A DNA stretch of 64,000 nt, from assembly GCA_963966185.1 (NCBI GenBank), contig CAWZYM010000332.1, positions 110,001 through 174,000 on the forward strand, given 5' to 3'. A program made the translations under genes and the position numbers. Below the pieces are notes generated by a model. The model was given only the letters and a program-made list of their open reading frames with translations. It made no database searches and was not told the DNA's origin. Position 1 is the stretch's first letter; every line of letters starts with the position of its first letter. Positions 10,501-22,997 of this stretch are shown here, one piece after another. Source of the DNA: Rhabditoides inermis (taxonomy: Eukaryota > Nematoda > Chromadorea > Rhabditida > Rhabditidae).

Positions 10501-13500
10501 TACACACAACAACTCCCTCCCTATTCTCGCTCCGCCGAGTATCAATTTCAATCTCAATGAACGACGACATCCAACTTCTGGCACGCATTGTGGTAGCGAA
10601 ATATTGCAACCAATTTCAGTACAACTGTGCTCTGCGCCAGAGTGAGTTTTCCATCTACCTCGCTTGCACTTCGAAATACGGTGCCATAACCGTGTGCCTC
10701 TCTTGTTTTGCGCGCTATTGCCGAGACTCTCCGTCTTCCTCTGGTCTACCCATCGCGCGCAACTTATTGCGATCATAGAACTACAAGGTGCGGTCAGTCT
10801 CTTCGAAAGCCATTCGGGAGTGTTTCAAAGGCATAGCAAGGCATTCCGAAGTGTTCGGGGGTATTCGGGAGTGTTCTGAGGGCGATTCGAAAGGCAATTG
10901 CGAAGTGTTTCGGGGGCATTCGGGAGTGTTTCGAAGAAACCGACCGGTACTACAATGTCAATGATTCTAACCTGCACGGGGCGATGAGTCTGCCCCCTGC
11001 CCCTCCCGCGCTGGCCGCATCGGCCCGCCTCCTTGCCCCCAATGCGGGGGCGGGCGCGCCGCGCAGCCGCTGCGCCTGTTGCTGTCGCAGGCGAGAAGAG
11101 CCCGCACTGTCCATCTGGTTCGTCTGAAACCTCTATATTATATCCTTATATTCTATCATCAACTTCTACAACAGTCGCTCAGTACCGCGGTCCACCTGGT
11201 TCGTCTGAAACGCACACACATCAAGGCAAATCATTTAGAACGACATGATCAACCTTCTAATTGCTGCCAATATTGAACAACTTCTGAAAACCTACATGAA
11301 CTATAACCTTTGAAACATATTTTATAGTGATCTCAGTGAATGAAAAAAGTAACTAGTCATTCGATCAGAACAAGTGACACCATACGCTGTAGGAGAGTAT
11401 GTGCGACCACAACACCTTCACCACCGAGAGCAGTGAGTATTCATGCACCAGTACTGTTCCAGTCATCTTGCTCGGAATGTAGGAATCACGAAATCAGGCT
11501 GTCCATCTCAACTTTCCCCTCCCCTCCACCCACCCTGCCGGTGGGATCTCTCCATCTCTCCAATGTTTGAAAGGTATAAAAGTGTCATACGGAATATGAA
11601 CCAAATGACAATAATACCATTGAAATCCCCCACCCACCCTTCCAATGGGCACCGCGTGGATGTCGCTCTTGTGCAGGTTCAGCTCAGTCACGGATAGACA
11701 CACGTGGCCGCAGAACTTGCACACGTACCTGTAAGAGGACCTCTGTCTCTCTTTTCTCTTTCTCTTTCTCCCTCCCTCTCCTCTCTCCCCCCTCTCTCTC
11801 TATCTCTATCTCTCTCTCTCCTCTCCCTCCCTCCCTCTCCTCTTTCCCCCCTCCCTCTCCTCTCTCTCCTCTCTCTCCTCTCTCTCTCCTCTCTCTCTCC
11901 CTCTCTCTCCTCTCTCTCCTCTCTCTCCCTCTCCTCTTCCCCCCTCCCTCTCCTCTCTCTCCTCTCTCTCCCCCTCTCTCTCCTCTCTCTCTTCTCCCCC
12001 CCCCTCTCTCTCCTCTCTCTTCCTCCTTCCCCCCTCTCTCCCCCTTCTCTCCCCCCCCTCTCTCTCTCCCCTCCCCCTCCACCCACTTTCTCTTCCGCAT
12101 ATGCATCGTCTCCGTGTGTATGATCAGCTTCTTCTCATCTGTGAACACCAGCGAGCACTCGTGGCACGTGAGGCGGGAGACCAGCTGAAGAGTACCGTAT
12201 CCCTACCATATATATAATCCACCTACCGTGCCCCTCTACTGTATGTTCTTCGGTAGTATAGTGGTTAGTATCCGCGTCTGTCTCTCTACCCTGCTAAGTC
12301 TGTCCTACCCTCTAACATGTACCATAATAGTATATACCGTACCCCCACTCCCTTCCCTTTCGTACCTCCGGCCCATACTCGTTGAGCAGGTGCACTCGCA
12401 ACTCGTCGTTCTTCTTGTGCGCCCGCATGTGGTTCTCCATCGCCGTCGGGTGGCGCGAGTTTATCAGCATACCTGCACATCATACGTTACCGTAGTCCAA
12501 GCTACCGTAACCCACCACATATGCGGCACGCTTCGAACTGCTCGCACTGCTCGCCGTCCTGGTCCATCACCTGTACGTACACCTCCTCCTCTGAACAGCA
12601 GTATTCTCAACAGAAACCACAAGAATGACGTCAACAACTACATAATCCCGTAATCTTCCGATCGTAATGCATCCCGATTCCCGATCCTTTCTCTCCCCAG
12701 TACTCACAAACGATTCCAAATTCCAACTACATCACGAACAAGGGGGAAAAACCGATGTCCCGGTTATAAGAAACGTTAGCACACCACTACCACTACAGCA
12801 ACTACCAGAGTGAAGTTGGACAAACACTCACGCCCGCCCGTCAGCTGGTTGATGGCAATTCCATACTTGTTCCATATCACACGCTACCGCCACACCAACA
12901 GTCAGAACACAAAAAAGAAGGAAACGATCACTCACGCCCGCCGATCAACTGGCCAACCGGACCAGAGACAATCTCATATTGCCACAATCACAGTGTGCTA
13001 CACCAAAAATTGAATCAGAATCCACAAATGCAGACCAATCACTACTCACGTCCGCCCGTGAGCTGGTTGATGGCGGCCTGTCGCATGGCGGCCGCGGTGA
13101 GCGCGTCCTGTCGAAGGCGGGCCAGGTGCGCGCGGTCACGCAGGCGGGCACTGCCAACGAGACTGGTGAAACAGAACAACACGTAGGTAGTGACCACATA
13201 GTAAGTAGTAAGTGCATATCAGCGAATAGCAAAACTCACAACTACTCACACGCTCATTACATTGAAAGAATGGAGCTAGCGCAATGAATCAAAACAAATC
13301 CACTCACCGCTCCGACTCCCTCCTCCGCCACTCCTCGTTGATCACCTCGATCTGCTCCTGCACCTGCAACCGCCATACCGTAGTCGGTATAACCAGTGAT
13401 CTTCCCATCACAACTCACAACTCTCACATTGTCGGCTTTCAATACTACCAATTACCATAATCTGTCTCTGTCTCTGAATTACCATAATCCTTTCTATCGA

Positions 13501-14704
13501 AAGCTAATGCGAAACAACAATTCACCATACCTCCGCAATGTGCTGCTAGCTGCTTGTACATCTTGTCCAATTACACTATCATACAGTATATTTTTGTTAT
13601 TCTCCCCCCGTACCTCGGCAATGTGCTGCTTATGCATGGTGCGCGAGTGCTTCTCGAGTCCGTATCCGGTGAGGAACACCCGATCGGGACAGTACTTGCA
13701 CGGGTACGACTCCACCTCGTCCGCGATACCTGAGGGTCATTCATTTCATAATCTTCATATTCATTTCCATTTTATACTCAAATAACACATTACTCTCAAA
13801 ATACTTGTACTCACGCTCACAATCTCCTTTCGCATAATTACGCAATTTTACAGTTTTTATTCAATCACACAAGAAACCATAACTATAGGGCAATCAACAC
13901 GGCTGTACCATTGTCTCCCACTTCACCACTGACACTACATACCCGTGGTGAAACCTATATCACACATTCAAACCTCAACCCCCCCCCCCCTCCTTTCAAT
14001 TTCGAGTACATAATGATTGATGTTTTGAGTTATTGAGTTATGATCACATAATGCGAAATGTTGTATTGAACCCCACCCCGTCCTCTCACCGGGCAGCTGG
14101 TTCTCCACGTAGGGCTCTCCTCCCGTCGTCTTGTCCTCGACCGTGATGTGCTGTCTCCGCTCCCTCTGCAGGAGATGGAGGGCGACGGGCAGCGGCTGGT
14201 GCTGCCTGCTCCGCCGGGCCTCCTCCACCGACATCATCACGCCTGCAAGAGAGGGTACGAATCCCTAACTCCTCTCTCTCTCTCTTACTTCCGGTCATCT
14301 ATCTGATTGAAACAACCTTCCAATAACCCTGATCGAGTCACCTTGTCTCGTGAAAAGGTGGTACACGTTTCGCCTTTCATAGCTATGGACAGCAGTACTG
14401 ATTGAGTAATAGGATAACACCAACCTCCTTGAACGACCACCGACGAACCGAGCTCCTCGGCGAGGTCCAACTCGTCCTCCACTGCAAGCGAACCCATTGT
14501 CTCTATCTCCTCCCCCTCCTTCTTTCTCCCTCCTCGACCCCTTCTACTTCTCTCCCTCCCTCTCTCTCCCCCTCTCTCTCCCTCCCTCTCTCTCTCTCTC
14601 TCTCCCTCCTTCCCACCTCTCTGCTTCTCCCTCTCCTCCTCGTCCGCCCGCTGCTCCTTGCCCGACCGGCGCGCAATGATTCGCGGTCGACTTCTCGTCG
14701 ACAT
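7535..14704 (-). CDS. C2H2 zinc-finger protein, 17 exons, 604 aa
   Basis: Exons in transcript order: 14704-14617, 14481-14425, 14242-14090, 13729-13614, 13363-13308, 13150-13050, 12590-12516, 12472-12366, 12184-12087, 11728-11638, 11123-10972, 8982-8857, 8637-8578, 8469-8259, 8133-8032, 7922-7857 and 7690-7535 (TGA). They total 1,815 nt with every phase matching. The N-terminus is basic and Glu-rich ([13 protein letters not shown]). Five C2H2 fingers follow: [11 protein letters not shown] with H-x4-H, CRICG with [27 protein letters not shown], and [10 protein letters not shown] with HMLRAH. A Gly/Val/Met-rich acidic C-terminal region ([13 protein letters not shown]) could be an activation domain. 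Probably a nuclear DNA-binding regulator; no ortholog recognised. Several introns contain degraded duplicates of adjacent exon edges, and others are almost pure CT/GA tracts. Confidence 0.85.
10788..10950 (+). repeat. TIR-like repeat R2, empty copy
   Basis: About 160 bp bounded by GCGGTCAGTCTCTTCGAAA and its degenerate inverse (TTTCGAAGAAACCGACCG). The inside is built of irregular 20-30-bp units around CATTCGGGAGTGTTTCGAAG. A second copy at 47,679-48,355 is interrupted by a mariner-like MITE; this copy preserves the uninterrupted site (GGCATAGCAAGG). It lies in the 2-kb intron (8,983-10,971) of the C2H2 gene. That intron also holds R1 copy 2 and otherwise shows nothing I can name. Confidence 0.75.
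11745..12080 (+). repeat. Polypyrimidine low-complexity intron
   Basis: Over 300 bp of CT-rich sequence with irregular CTCTCTCC units. It fills the intron between exons 12184-12087 and 11728-11638 of the minus-strand C2H2 gene, so the transcript carries a polypurine tract. The open frames across it are artefacts of low complexity. Confidence 0.9.
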
Positions 14705-15003
14705 CAACACAAATTTTGTATTTTATATTTTATTATACATCCACAATCTCTATTATGAATGCGAAACTCGATTCACAATCAAACATGATAACTCTCGCGC
14801 CGAAACGTTGGATTCCGCGAGCGGATATGGTGCAAACATGCGCATCATACGTCGATTAGCAATCGCGAATCGTAGGTGAATACATTTGAGCGGGAAACAT
14901 GCAAAAATATAATAAATTCTGCTGATTTCGATAGATTGATCGAAATTTCACAAAGGCGCCGACTCGTATGACGCTCATGTTTGCTGCAATATCGATCGCA
15001 ACA

Positions 15004-15015
15004 GGCCCCGCCCAC
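15004..15015 (-). promoter_or_regulatory. GC-box-like motif upstream of the C2H2 gene
   Basis: GGCCCCGCCCAC lies about 300 bp upstream of the minus-strand C2H2 gene start. The same core occurs upstream of MePCE/MLF, the HMG-box gene and the saposin gene. It resembles Sp/KLF-type binding sites. Confidence 0.4.
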
Positions 15016-15281
15016 TCTTCCCAACGCCAAGCAATGCAGTGTATTGAGCAACCAAAGACCCGCGCGAGAAGACTGGAGGTATAAGAACGAACTTCGACGT
15101 TTCACACTCTCCACACATTTAGTGAATAACAAAATATTTATTACATTTTCTGATAAAAGTTTCAACATGCAAACAATAAAAACAAACAACAAAGTGACGA
15201 ACCGGTATTACACTTACAAACACGGAGTGGACGGGAACACGGGAGATCTATAACTCACTGGGGCATCTATCACACGTCTAC

Positions 15282-17523
15282 TTAGCTATCCATGGGTGTC
15301 GGCAGTTCCCCCTCACTCTGTCCAGTCGCATCATGCTTCTCCTGCTCCTGCTCCACCGGCTTCTCCTCGTCCTTCTGCTCCTTCGGTGCCTTTTTCTCCT
15401 TCTTCTGCATAAATTTCGGCGGACGCTTCACGTACATGTCAATCGGTCGCTCGAATCCTAGAAGACAATTTGGGAGTAACAACTACATAATAAATATTCA
15501 TCCACAGTATCCCACTCACCCTTGCTCTTCGCCTCGGGAACTCCAAGGTGCTCGACGCGCTCGAATCCGCACTCGTTCAGCAGGTACATTTCAAAGTCCT
15601 CCGGCTTGAACTCAATCTCCTTGAAGTTCTTCTTCAGCGTATCCTAAACAGGAGAATCGCCGATAACATCGACAATTCAAACTACCGTAACCTAGTAAAC
15701 CGTACCGTCATGTTGGATCTCTTCTTGTAGGTGGAGAATGGTTGGGGTTCGATGATGAGGCGCCCACCCGGATGCAAATGTGCAAACGCCCTGCAAAAAC
15801 ACAGTCACACTGGTGCATATAAGCTCTAGCAGACCCTTGCGTACCTCTTGAAGAACCTCCTCATTCCGTCGTCTCCATAGTTGAGGTGAATCCACTTCGT
15901 GATCGACAGAGCGAGAATCACATCAAACTCTTCTGTGACCTGGAAAAACGAAGAATACAAACTACGTTACACGCATCAATGAGACATAATGCAGGTTCAA
16001 GACAATGGTCAGTACTACAAAATCACAAAAGTAACCATAAAACATTAAACATACATGTTCAACAAGTTCAAGTAATCAAACACGCACCGCGTCGACGTGT
16101 TCGTCGCAGTCGAGGACGTAGTCCTCCTTCCTGAACCAGACGTTGTCGGGGAACTTGGTCGAGTAGCTGCCGGGCAGCTGAGACGCCGGGCCAAACTGCG
16201 ACGAGAACGACGCGGGGAACTTGCCCGCCATCTGAATAGGAATACATTTACAATACAAAGAAATACTAATCATACAAAGATATTAGAGAGAGAGGAAGGG
16301 AGGGAGGGAGGGAGTGAGGGAGGGAGGGAGTGAGGGAGGGAGGGAGGGAGGGAGGGAGAGAGGAGGGACAGAGACTCACTGTCCAACTCACCTCGGTCGA
16401 GTCGTCGCAGTAGTGTCGAATGTTCTTGCGCGCCACTCCCACAAGGTGCTCGTCAATGTCGATGCCTACAAGATGAAAGTGATACACGTACACTTACACT
16501 ACACATTCAGATCCAGAACAGAGATAAAAGACTGGCGTACCGAGGATCCTCCTAGGCTGGTAGGTCTTGGCAATGGAGAGGGTGAGGAAGCCGACGTTGC
16601 ATCCAATGTCGAGCACCGTCCTCTTCTCGAACCACTCCTTCTTGAGGATCGACAGGCGCTGGTCCGTCTCGCCCGGCTGCAGACGCGTGCCGTAGTAGCG
16701 GTCAAAGTTGCCATAGCAGTACCTGAACAGCAATGTGAGACGTGGAAGATGGAAGGCATCAACTGGTACTCACTTTTGGTTGAAGTAGTCCTTCTTGGCC
16801 TTCCTCTTCTTGGCTGCTTCGTCGTCAGTGGAAGTGGCCGGCTTGTCCTCTTTCTTGCCGGGAAGAGGACTCGAACAACGACGCTGAAAACACTTTTTTT
16901 ATGTTAGTGTATTCCCTGATATAGTTTACTTTACGTATTCCGTATCCGTGGTACAGTACCTGCTTGGCCTTAGGGACAGGGGAGACGATGGCGTTCGGAT
17001 CGAGCGCCGGCGCATTGTCCGCGTTCTTTCTCCTGTAATAATAAACAGTGGTTCAGTGAATATTTCGACAAGCAGTAATAAATACTCACTTCCTGTTCTT
17101 CTTATCGCTCTGCGGGGTGGAGAGGTTCAGCGGATCGCGCGGATTGCGAGGTATTACCACCTGAAATTGACATGTGAAACATATCAGAAGTAAAATCAAA
17201 ACATCAATCACTCTCACATCAATAGGCTTCATGTCCTCCTCGGTGGGTGTGTGGTCCTCTCCGGACATGTAGCCATTCAGGTTGAGTGGGTCCTCCAGCG
17301 TGCCGCCGTTCGGGAAGTGCAGGGCGTCATTAAAGCGACGCCGATTGCCAGCTGACATATGAAACTGTTACCACATTATGCAATTCGTGAACGCGCAATG
17401 AAACTCACTGAACGATCCGTGTCGCTTTCCTCCGCCACGGCCGCCGCGACGACCGCCCCGGTGACCACCATCGTGCTTCTCAGGGGTTTCCATGTTCGCA
17501 ATGCCCACGTTCTCCTTGGGCAT
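15282..17523 (-). CDS. mepce: 7SK-type snRNA methylphosphate capping enzyme (MePCE/Bin3)
   Basis: Twelve exons: 17523-17409, 17351-17218, 17160-17090, 17032-16960, 16883-16774, 16722-16541, 16465-16392, 16231-16088, 15939-15845, 15790-15706, 15643-15520 and 15457-15282 (TAA). They give 460 aa in one frame. Family enzymes transfer a methyl group from SAM to the 5' gamma-phosphate of 7SK or U6-type RNA in the nucleus. Visible hallmarks are an Arg/Gly-rich N-terminus, the conserved DPLNLNG block, [12 protein letters not shown], the SAM-binding motif [20 protein letters not shown] with [20 protein letters not shown], and [12 protein letters not shown] with a C-terminal GFERPIDMY block. A Lys/Glu-rich tail of about 45 residues is extra relative to the human protein. 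The ATG lies 4 nt after an acceptor, so a 5'UTR intron or trans-splicing is likely. Confidence 0.95.
16284..16372 (+). repeat. GGGA-rich microsatellite in a MePCE intron
   Basis: Irregular (GGGA)n/(GAGGGAGG)n tract of about 90 bp inside the intron between the exons that encode the GIDID and FRKEDYVLD segments. Confidence 0.9.
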
Positions 17524-17847
17524 CAATCTGAAACACCATAGAGTAGTAAAACTAAGATTGAAATGATCCAAAAGAAAAAAATGAAAATGCGCGCGAAAAC
17601 TGAAATTTGCTAAATGAGACGATATATACGTGAAATGGTCCAGTGAGTGTATGCATATGGTAGACAAGTGTGTATATAATACTTCCAAACAACAAAATAT
17701 GGATCACATATACATCAAACAACAAAACTTGAAAGCGAAACAATGTTGAAACATCGATCGATTTCAAAGTATAAAATTTGCGAAAATTTCAGAAAAATGG
17801 TCCCGCCGCGAGAAAAAAATAAATAGGTTACGGTAAGGAAATTTCCC

Positions 17848-17871
17848 GATCAGCTGGCAGGAGGCGGGGCC
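17848..17871. promoter_or_regulatory. GATCAGCTGG plus GGCGGGGCC between two divergent genes
   Basis: An E-box-like GATCAGCTGG and a GC box GGCGGGGCC lie together in the roughly 800-bp gap between MePCE (leftward) and MLF (rightward). They could serve both promoters. The same pair of motifs recurs upstream of the saposin gene at 45,522-45,593. Confidence 0.4.
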
Positions 17872-18334
17872 AGTGAGAGTGCTGCGGGTTGCTATCGAAA
17901 ACCTATTGTGTATGTCGGCCGCCGCCTTTCCTCTTCTCTCTATTTTTATTGCAAGTGCACATGGCAATAGCGAATCGATAATGAGAACGTTCACACGCTC
18001 GTCGTATTATCCGATATCTCTCCGGATTCATAACGTGGCGTGGCTCCACAAGATTCGTATCGCCAGCCAGCCCCACGTAGCACCCATGCGCTGTTTTCTC
18101 CGTGTTGTTTTTATGCTTGCGTTGTGTTTGTTTACTTCTCCGATCAGTCAGATGTTGCGATGTCGGACGCAGCCGTCCATTATTAGTGTTTTGCATCGTA
18201 TCATATATCGTTCCCGCCAGTCCGATAAGCGCGCAGTGAGCATGCGTCAATCAATGCGGGTATGCAGCCTTTTCGTTGCAGTTGCGAGAGAGAAGGGGAA
18301 GTGCTTTTCTCGACTCACTCACGCACCAGCAGAT

Positions 18335-19756
18335 ATGTTCGGCGGAAGCGACGACCCATTTGGATTCGGCATGTTCCAGTGAGTACTTTCCTCCGTTCCA
18401 CCATCGCATCATTTATCATAAGATCATAAGTGCTCGCATTTCTTCGGGAAAGACCCTACTCATACCGTCATAATTCATAAGCTATATCCTTGTTCTGAGT
18501 ACCTCTCTCCTCAAGAACCTTCCATCAGTAATCCAGTAATCCGTAATTATGATTCCCTAAGCCTTTCCTTAGCAGTGACATGCGTCGTCAGATGAACGAC
18601 ATGGATCGGATGATGAACATGATGATGGATCCGTTCAGCATGCTCGGCATGGGCCCGCCCAGGGGTCAGTCTCCATCCACGTGTTCGATCCTTCAATCAA
18701 TGCGCTCTTCTCTAACGTATTCGACAGAGATATTCAATGCGAGATGTAGTGTTGTTAATCGATTATAAAGGTTGTGATTGCAGAAGCGATGTTGGAGGAC
18801 AGGCCTCGTGCGCATGCGCGTCGCCACCCCGAACATATTCCACCCAGACGCCAACTCGCCACCCCGTTCGACATGTTCGGAGGGTTCGGCATGGGAGGCA
18901 TATTCAACACCATGGTGAGAGAGAGAGAGACAGACAGAAGAGGATAGAATACCATTTTCAGGATCAGCTGCAAACGCACGCTATGAACGACCCGAATGCG
19001 CACGTCTACACACAGTCGACTATGGTGGGTTGTTGTTGTTTATTCAGTATTTTCATCGTGCTCTCCAGGTGACATTCGACGACGCGGGTCGTCCGCACGT
19101 CGTCGAGAACTCGGTGCGCAAGGCGGGCGACGTCAAGGAGACTAGGAGGTGCGCGGCTATAATTATATCATTGCCCCCCTTGCATTCTTCCGGTTCCCGA
19201 CCACTCGTTTTCATTTGCATTTCGAGATGCGCAGCGCTCTCGCATCTACTCTCTCTCTCTCTCTCTCTATCTATCTCTCTCTCTCTCTCTCTCTCTCGTG
19301 CGCTACCTGCACCCGTAACCCGTTCCGCACCCGCCGAGTTTAGCCGAATTAGCATATATCGCATTTCTTGCAGATGATCCCATGGCTAGCTAGCCTATTG
19401 CGAATTATAACGTTTGTTTAATCATTATACCATTTTCTCATCGTCTCTCTTTGCAGGAGAGTGACTGGCGGCGAGAGGGAGGAGATGTCGATAGGCCACT
19501 CGATCGGAGACCGACAGCACTTCATCGAGAAGAAGAGGGACAAGGACGGCAACGTGCGCTCCCAGCAGAGATTCGTCAACCTCGACGAGGGTCAGTATTG
19601 ATCGATTATTGATTGGCTGTTAGCGAACGTGGGGATTAACTACATCGAATGGCATTGTTTGCGCGTCGCTTTGCACATGCTCTCTGCTCTCTGCCTCGCT
19701 TTGTTTTCTATTCACACTCTCTTGGACGCAACCCCCTCGTCTCTTTCTATCACATA

Positions 19757-19793
<37 letters not shown>

Positions 19794-20466
19794 TCCCTCT
19801 CTTTCTCTCCCGTCTCTCTGTTATGATTCGATTCTCCTTTATTCGTCTCCTCGGCACAGCTGTTTCATGTGGGAGTGGGTGATGTCTGAGGAGAAAATTC
19901 CCGAAGCCTCTACGAGAGTGCAATATGGGGTGGCGACAAGGGTTTGTTGACTCGCTACCGTGCGTAATGGTAACACTATAGTCTGTTATGGTGATCGTTT
20001 GTTGTCGCGTGTGCGCGCAGTGAGTGAGAGTGAGTGAGCCACGCCCCATATAGTGAGTGGTAGGGTGGTCAATGGACAGGTGTGATGTGTGTTGTCACTT
20101 GTCAGACGCAATCAATTGCACTGTGCGACACGAAACGAGAATAAGAAGGAGGGGAGTTGATGCGATTGTGTGTATGCGTGGGCGGTGTGAATTCGAGACG
20201 CGATTGAATGGTGCAGTGGCAGAGAGCGGCGAGAAATTCTTACAGGTTCGAGAAATGAGAGAGCGAGAGAAACGAAATTGCAGACTTTGTAGAAATCGGT
20301 GGAAGTTTCTAGAACGGTTGGAATTGGGGTTCGTTTCGACATTTTGTGTCAAGGAACGGGGCTGCAGTATTTTGCGATAAGACGAGAAGCGTGAAAGTAG
20401 AAAGCGATTCGATCATTGATCAGACGCGTCGATTGCACGGGACGTTGGGAAAGTGTTGGTGACGAA

Positions 20467-20500
<34 letters not shown>

Positions 20501-21290
20501 GGAGGTTATGTTGTGTCGATTGCAAAAATCAGGACTTCGAAATTACATGAACCTTGGCGATTCAGTTAGTGTAGTTTTCTTTCGACCCCCTCCGCAAAGT
20601 ATTTTGAATCGCAAAACAAGAGGAGCAGACGGTTATGGCAACGTATTTCGAACTGCAAGCGAGGTAGATCGAATACTATCGCTCTGGCGCAGGCTATATG
20701 TTCATTTGGACTGAAACATCTACTAGAAGACTAGAACAACAATCAATTCTGAATTCTGACGCTGAGGAGAATTCTGAAGAAAAAACATTTCAAAATAACT
20801 AATTATTGTTGCAGCTGAGGCGCGTGACTTTGACCGCGAGTTCCACTCTCGTGCGGCGACCAACATGCGAGGAGGAGGCTCGTTTCAGAGGAGAGGAGAG
20901 GGCAGACACGCTATCGATAGGGCGGGCGGCAGCCAGGGGTGAGTGGAGAGAGGGAGGGGGGAGGAGGAATGGAGAGAGAGAGAATGGATTGCCTACAGGT
21001 ACAACACGACCCGCCGCGCGAGCAGCCAACAACAGAGCGGCGACGGGCCCATCATCACCCTGCCGGAAGAGGAGGAGGAGGCGCCGAGGTGGGAGAGAGA
21101 GGGAGGGAGGAGAGAGAGAGTGAGGGAAGGAGAGAGGGGGAAGGAGGAGAGAGACGTTCACAGATGCGAGTCATCTGGCCGCTCGGGCGGTCCGATCATC
21201 CGCGAGATAAGCGAGGAGGAGGCGGAGCAGTCTATTCCGAAGAGGAGGAAGGGAGAGAGGGGCAGGTTCTTCCGAGCCAACGACGAGTAG
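18335..21290 (+). CDS. mlf: Myeloid leukemia factor (MLF) family protein, about 294 aa
   Basis: Nine exons: 18335-18378, 18573-18664 (or from 18576), 18784-18914, 18962-19024, 19069-19148, 19457-19590, 20815-20938, 20999-21088 and 21164-21290 (TAG). The total closes in frame. The N-terminus (MFGGSDDPFGFGMF) and the Met-rich MNDMDRMMNMMMDPF block are typical of MLF1/2. The core VKETRR-x-VTGGEREEMSIGHSIGDRQH, ending FVNLDE and AEARDFDREF, is the MLF domain. The Arg/Gly-rich tail carries two GPII motifs followed by acidic runs. MLF proteins shuttle between nucleus and cytoplasm, bind 14-3-3 and chaperones, and affect transcription-factor stability. The 1.2-kb intron 19,591-20,814 contains CT tracts and an R1 fragment. 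A polyadenylation signal AATAAA occurs near 21,552. Confidence 0.92.
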
Positions 21291-21796
21291 ACAGGAGAAG
21301 AGAAGGAGGAGAGACATTGACAGTCAGCTCGCGACTGACCTTTCCATCTACTGACTAAAATTATACTGACTGTGCGCTTTAGTATTAGACTGTATTCATG
21401 TACGCATGTTGTGTGATTGTACTGTGTACATATGGCCCCCAGTAGTTGTGTAGTCACTTAGTATCTGGTCCCCCCGGTTTAGTTGAGAAAGTGTATACAG
21501 TAGGTGGTTTGGGTGAATCGCCAAAATGTGCAGGGGGGTTTTGTGTGTGTGAAATAAATGGATTTTTTTTCAATATGAATGAGTTGTTTGAGAAGAAGGT
21601 TACCCGGCTCAAAATTTTGTTCGGCAGAGGAACAACGGGTAATAGTGGGATGATGTAACGGAGATGGCATCAGACCGCGTTGTCAGGACTGGCTCCCACG
21701 ATGATTTCAAACTGAGCGACTGCGCTTCAGATGATCTATGGAGTGTGAGCGAGTGAGTGAGTGGGGGAATGGCTCATTTCCTCCCCGGCTCGGGTC

Positions 21797-21901
21797 ATGT
21801 CTCGGTCGCATCCGGTGAGGGATATCCTCATTCATCCGAGGGTCGTCGTCAGCTATGTCACGGAAGACGAGCCCACCCGGCAGCAGCTACTGGTACCTCT
21901 G

Positions 21902-21953
<52 letters not shown>

Positions 21954-22166
21954 TTCCAGGATGAGAACCGTGCTCTGAAGCGTCGCGTGGCCGTGTTGGA
22001 GTCTCCGCTGTGTGAGCGATCTCACAGTCACACCGCCGACCGTCACGACTCGACTCTTGAAGCGACGTGGCCCGGCAGAGACGACTCGCCCCTCTGCGAA
22101 GTCACGCCAACCGTACAGTATCCAGGCTACAGTATCCTGAAGAGGTTTCTAGGAGAGCCAGTTTGA
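21797..22166 (+). CDS. 100-aa protein with short leucine-zipper-like helix
   Basis: Two exons, 21797-21892 and 21960-22166 (TGA), are separated by a 67-bp intron that is almost pure (CT)n between a GTACCT donor and a TTTCCAG acceptor. The N-terminal part is basic-hydrophobic (DILIHPRVVVSYV). An acidic turn leads into a heptad-like helix spanning RQQLLDENRALKRRVAVLE, as in short bZIP-like or TSC22-like coiled coils but without a basic DNA-binding region. The second half is His/Ser/Asp-rich and ends YSILKRFLGEPV. I do not recognise the family. A (GA)n run lies just past the stop at 22,229-22,262. It stands between MLF and the HMG-box gene on the same strand. Confidence 0.6.
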
Positions 22167-22223
22167 GAAAGCGGGCGATCAACAACGGACAGACAACGGA
22201 CAGTAATCCGATATACCGGACAC

Positions 22224-22267
<44 letters not shown>

Positions 22268-22851
22268 GTTTAGACGCCAGAGATGTTGTACTCGCATTCT
22301 TCTTCGTGCCAAATAGACTGATTCATGAATACCTGCACCTTTAACCTTTAACTAGGAAATCCTAATTGTCCTGTTCTCTATAGATGAAAAAATATACCGT
22401 CCTGCAACCAGTATTCTGGGACATATGCCCACGAAATATATATGCCCCACCATACCGCCATTTTGTTAATTCACAGCACCTGTTTCTTCGAGCTTCGAAG
22501 TTTTCTTGATGTAAGATTTTTACCGACCGGTTTGTTTTATGGGGAATATGCCTCACAAGCGTTTTTTTGAATTTTCATCGTTTTCACACAGTTTTGGTTC
22601 AAAAGTTCTCCAAAATGTGAGAAACTGCATTTATTTCGTCGTTATTTCGCCTCTGTCTGGTTTGACTTTGAACATGAATAATGCCGTACGATCAAAATGA
22701 AGTAAGACCCATATACTGGGAACATACTGGGAACATGTTGCATTTACGATAACGATAAAACAGTATCAGATAGTTCATCAGACCACATTTGCATGTTCGC
22801 TCGCCTCGCCTCATTTGCTCACAGGGGCATCCTCTGATCTGGTGACAGTCA

Positions 22852-22862
22852 GTGGGCGGGGC
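22852..22862 (+). promoter_or_regulatory. GC-box-like motif upstream of the HMG-box gene
   Basis: GTGGGCGGGGC lies about 140 bp before the start codon of the next gene. It is the inverse of the motif near the C2H2 gene and matches the other promoter-proximal copies in the window. The surrounding gap 22,270-22,990 shows no gene. Confidence 0.4.
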
Positions 22863-22997
22863 AAATCTGCGCGCGCTTTTTCCGGAGGCAAACGTGCACA
22901 GTCATTGGCCTAAAAATTGTGTTTATTTCGCTCTATTTATTGCTTTGTTTTGTTAAAGTAATCAAAATAACTTTTCTTTTTCAGATCTAAACCAAAT

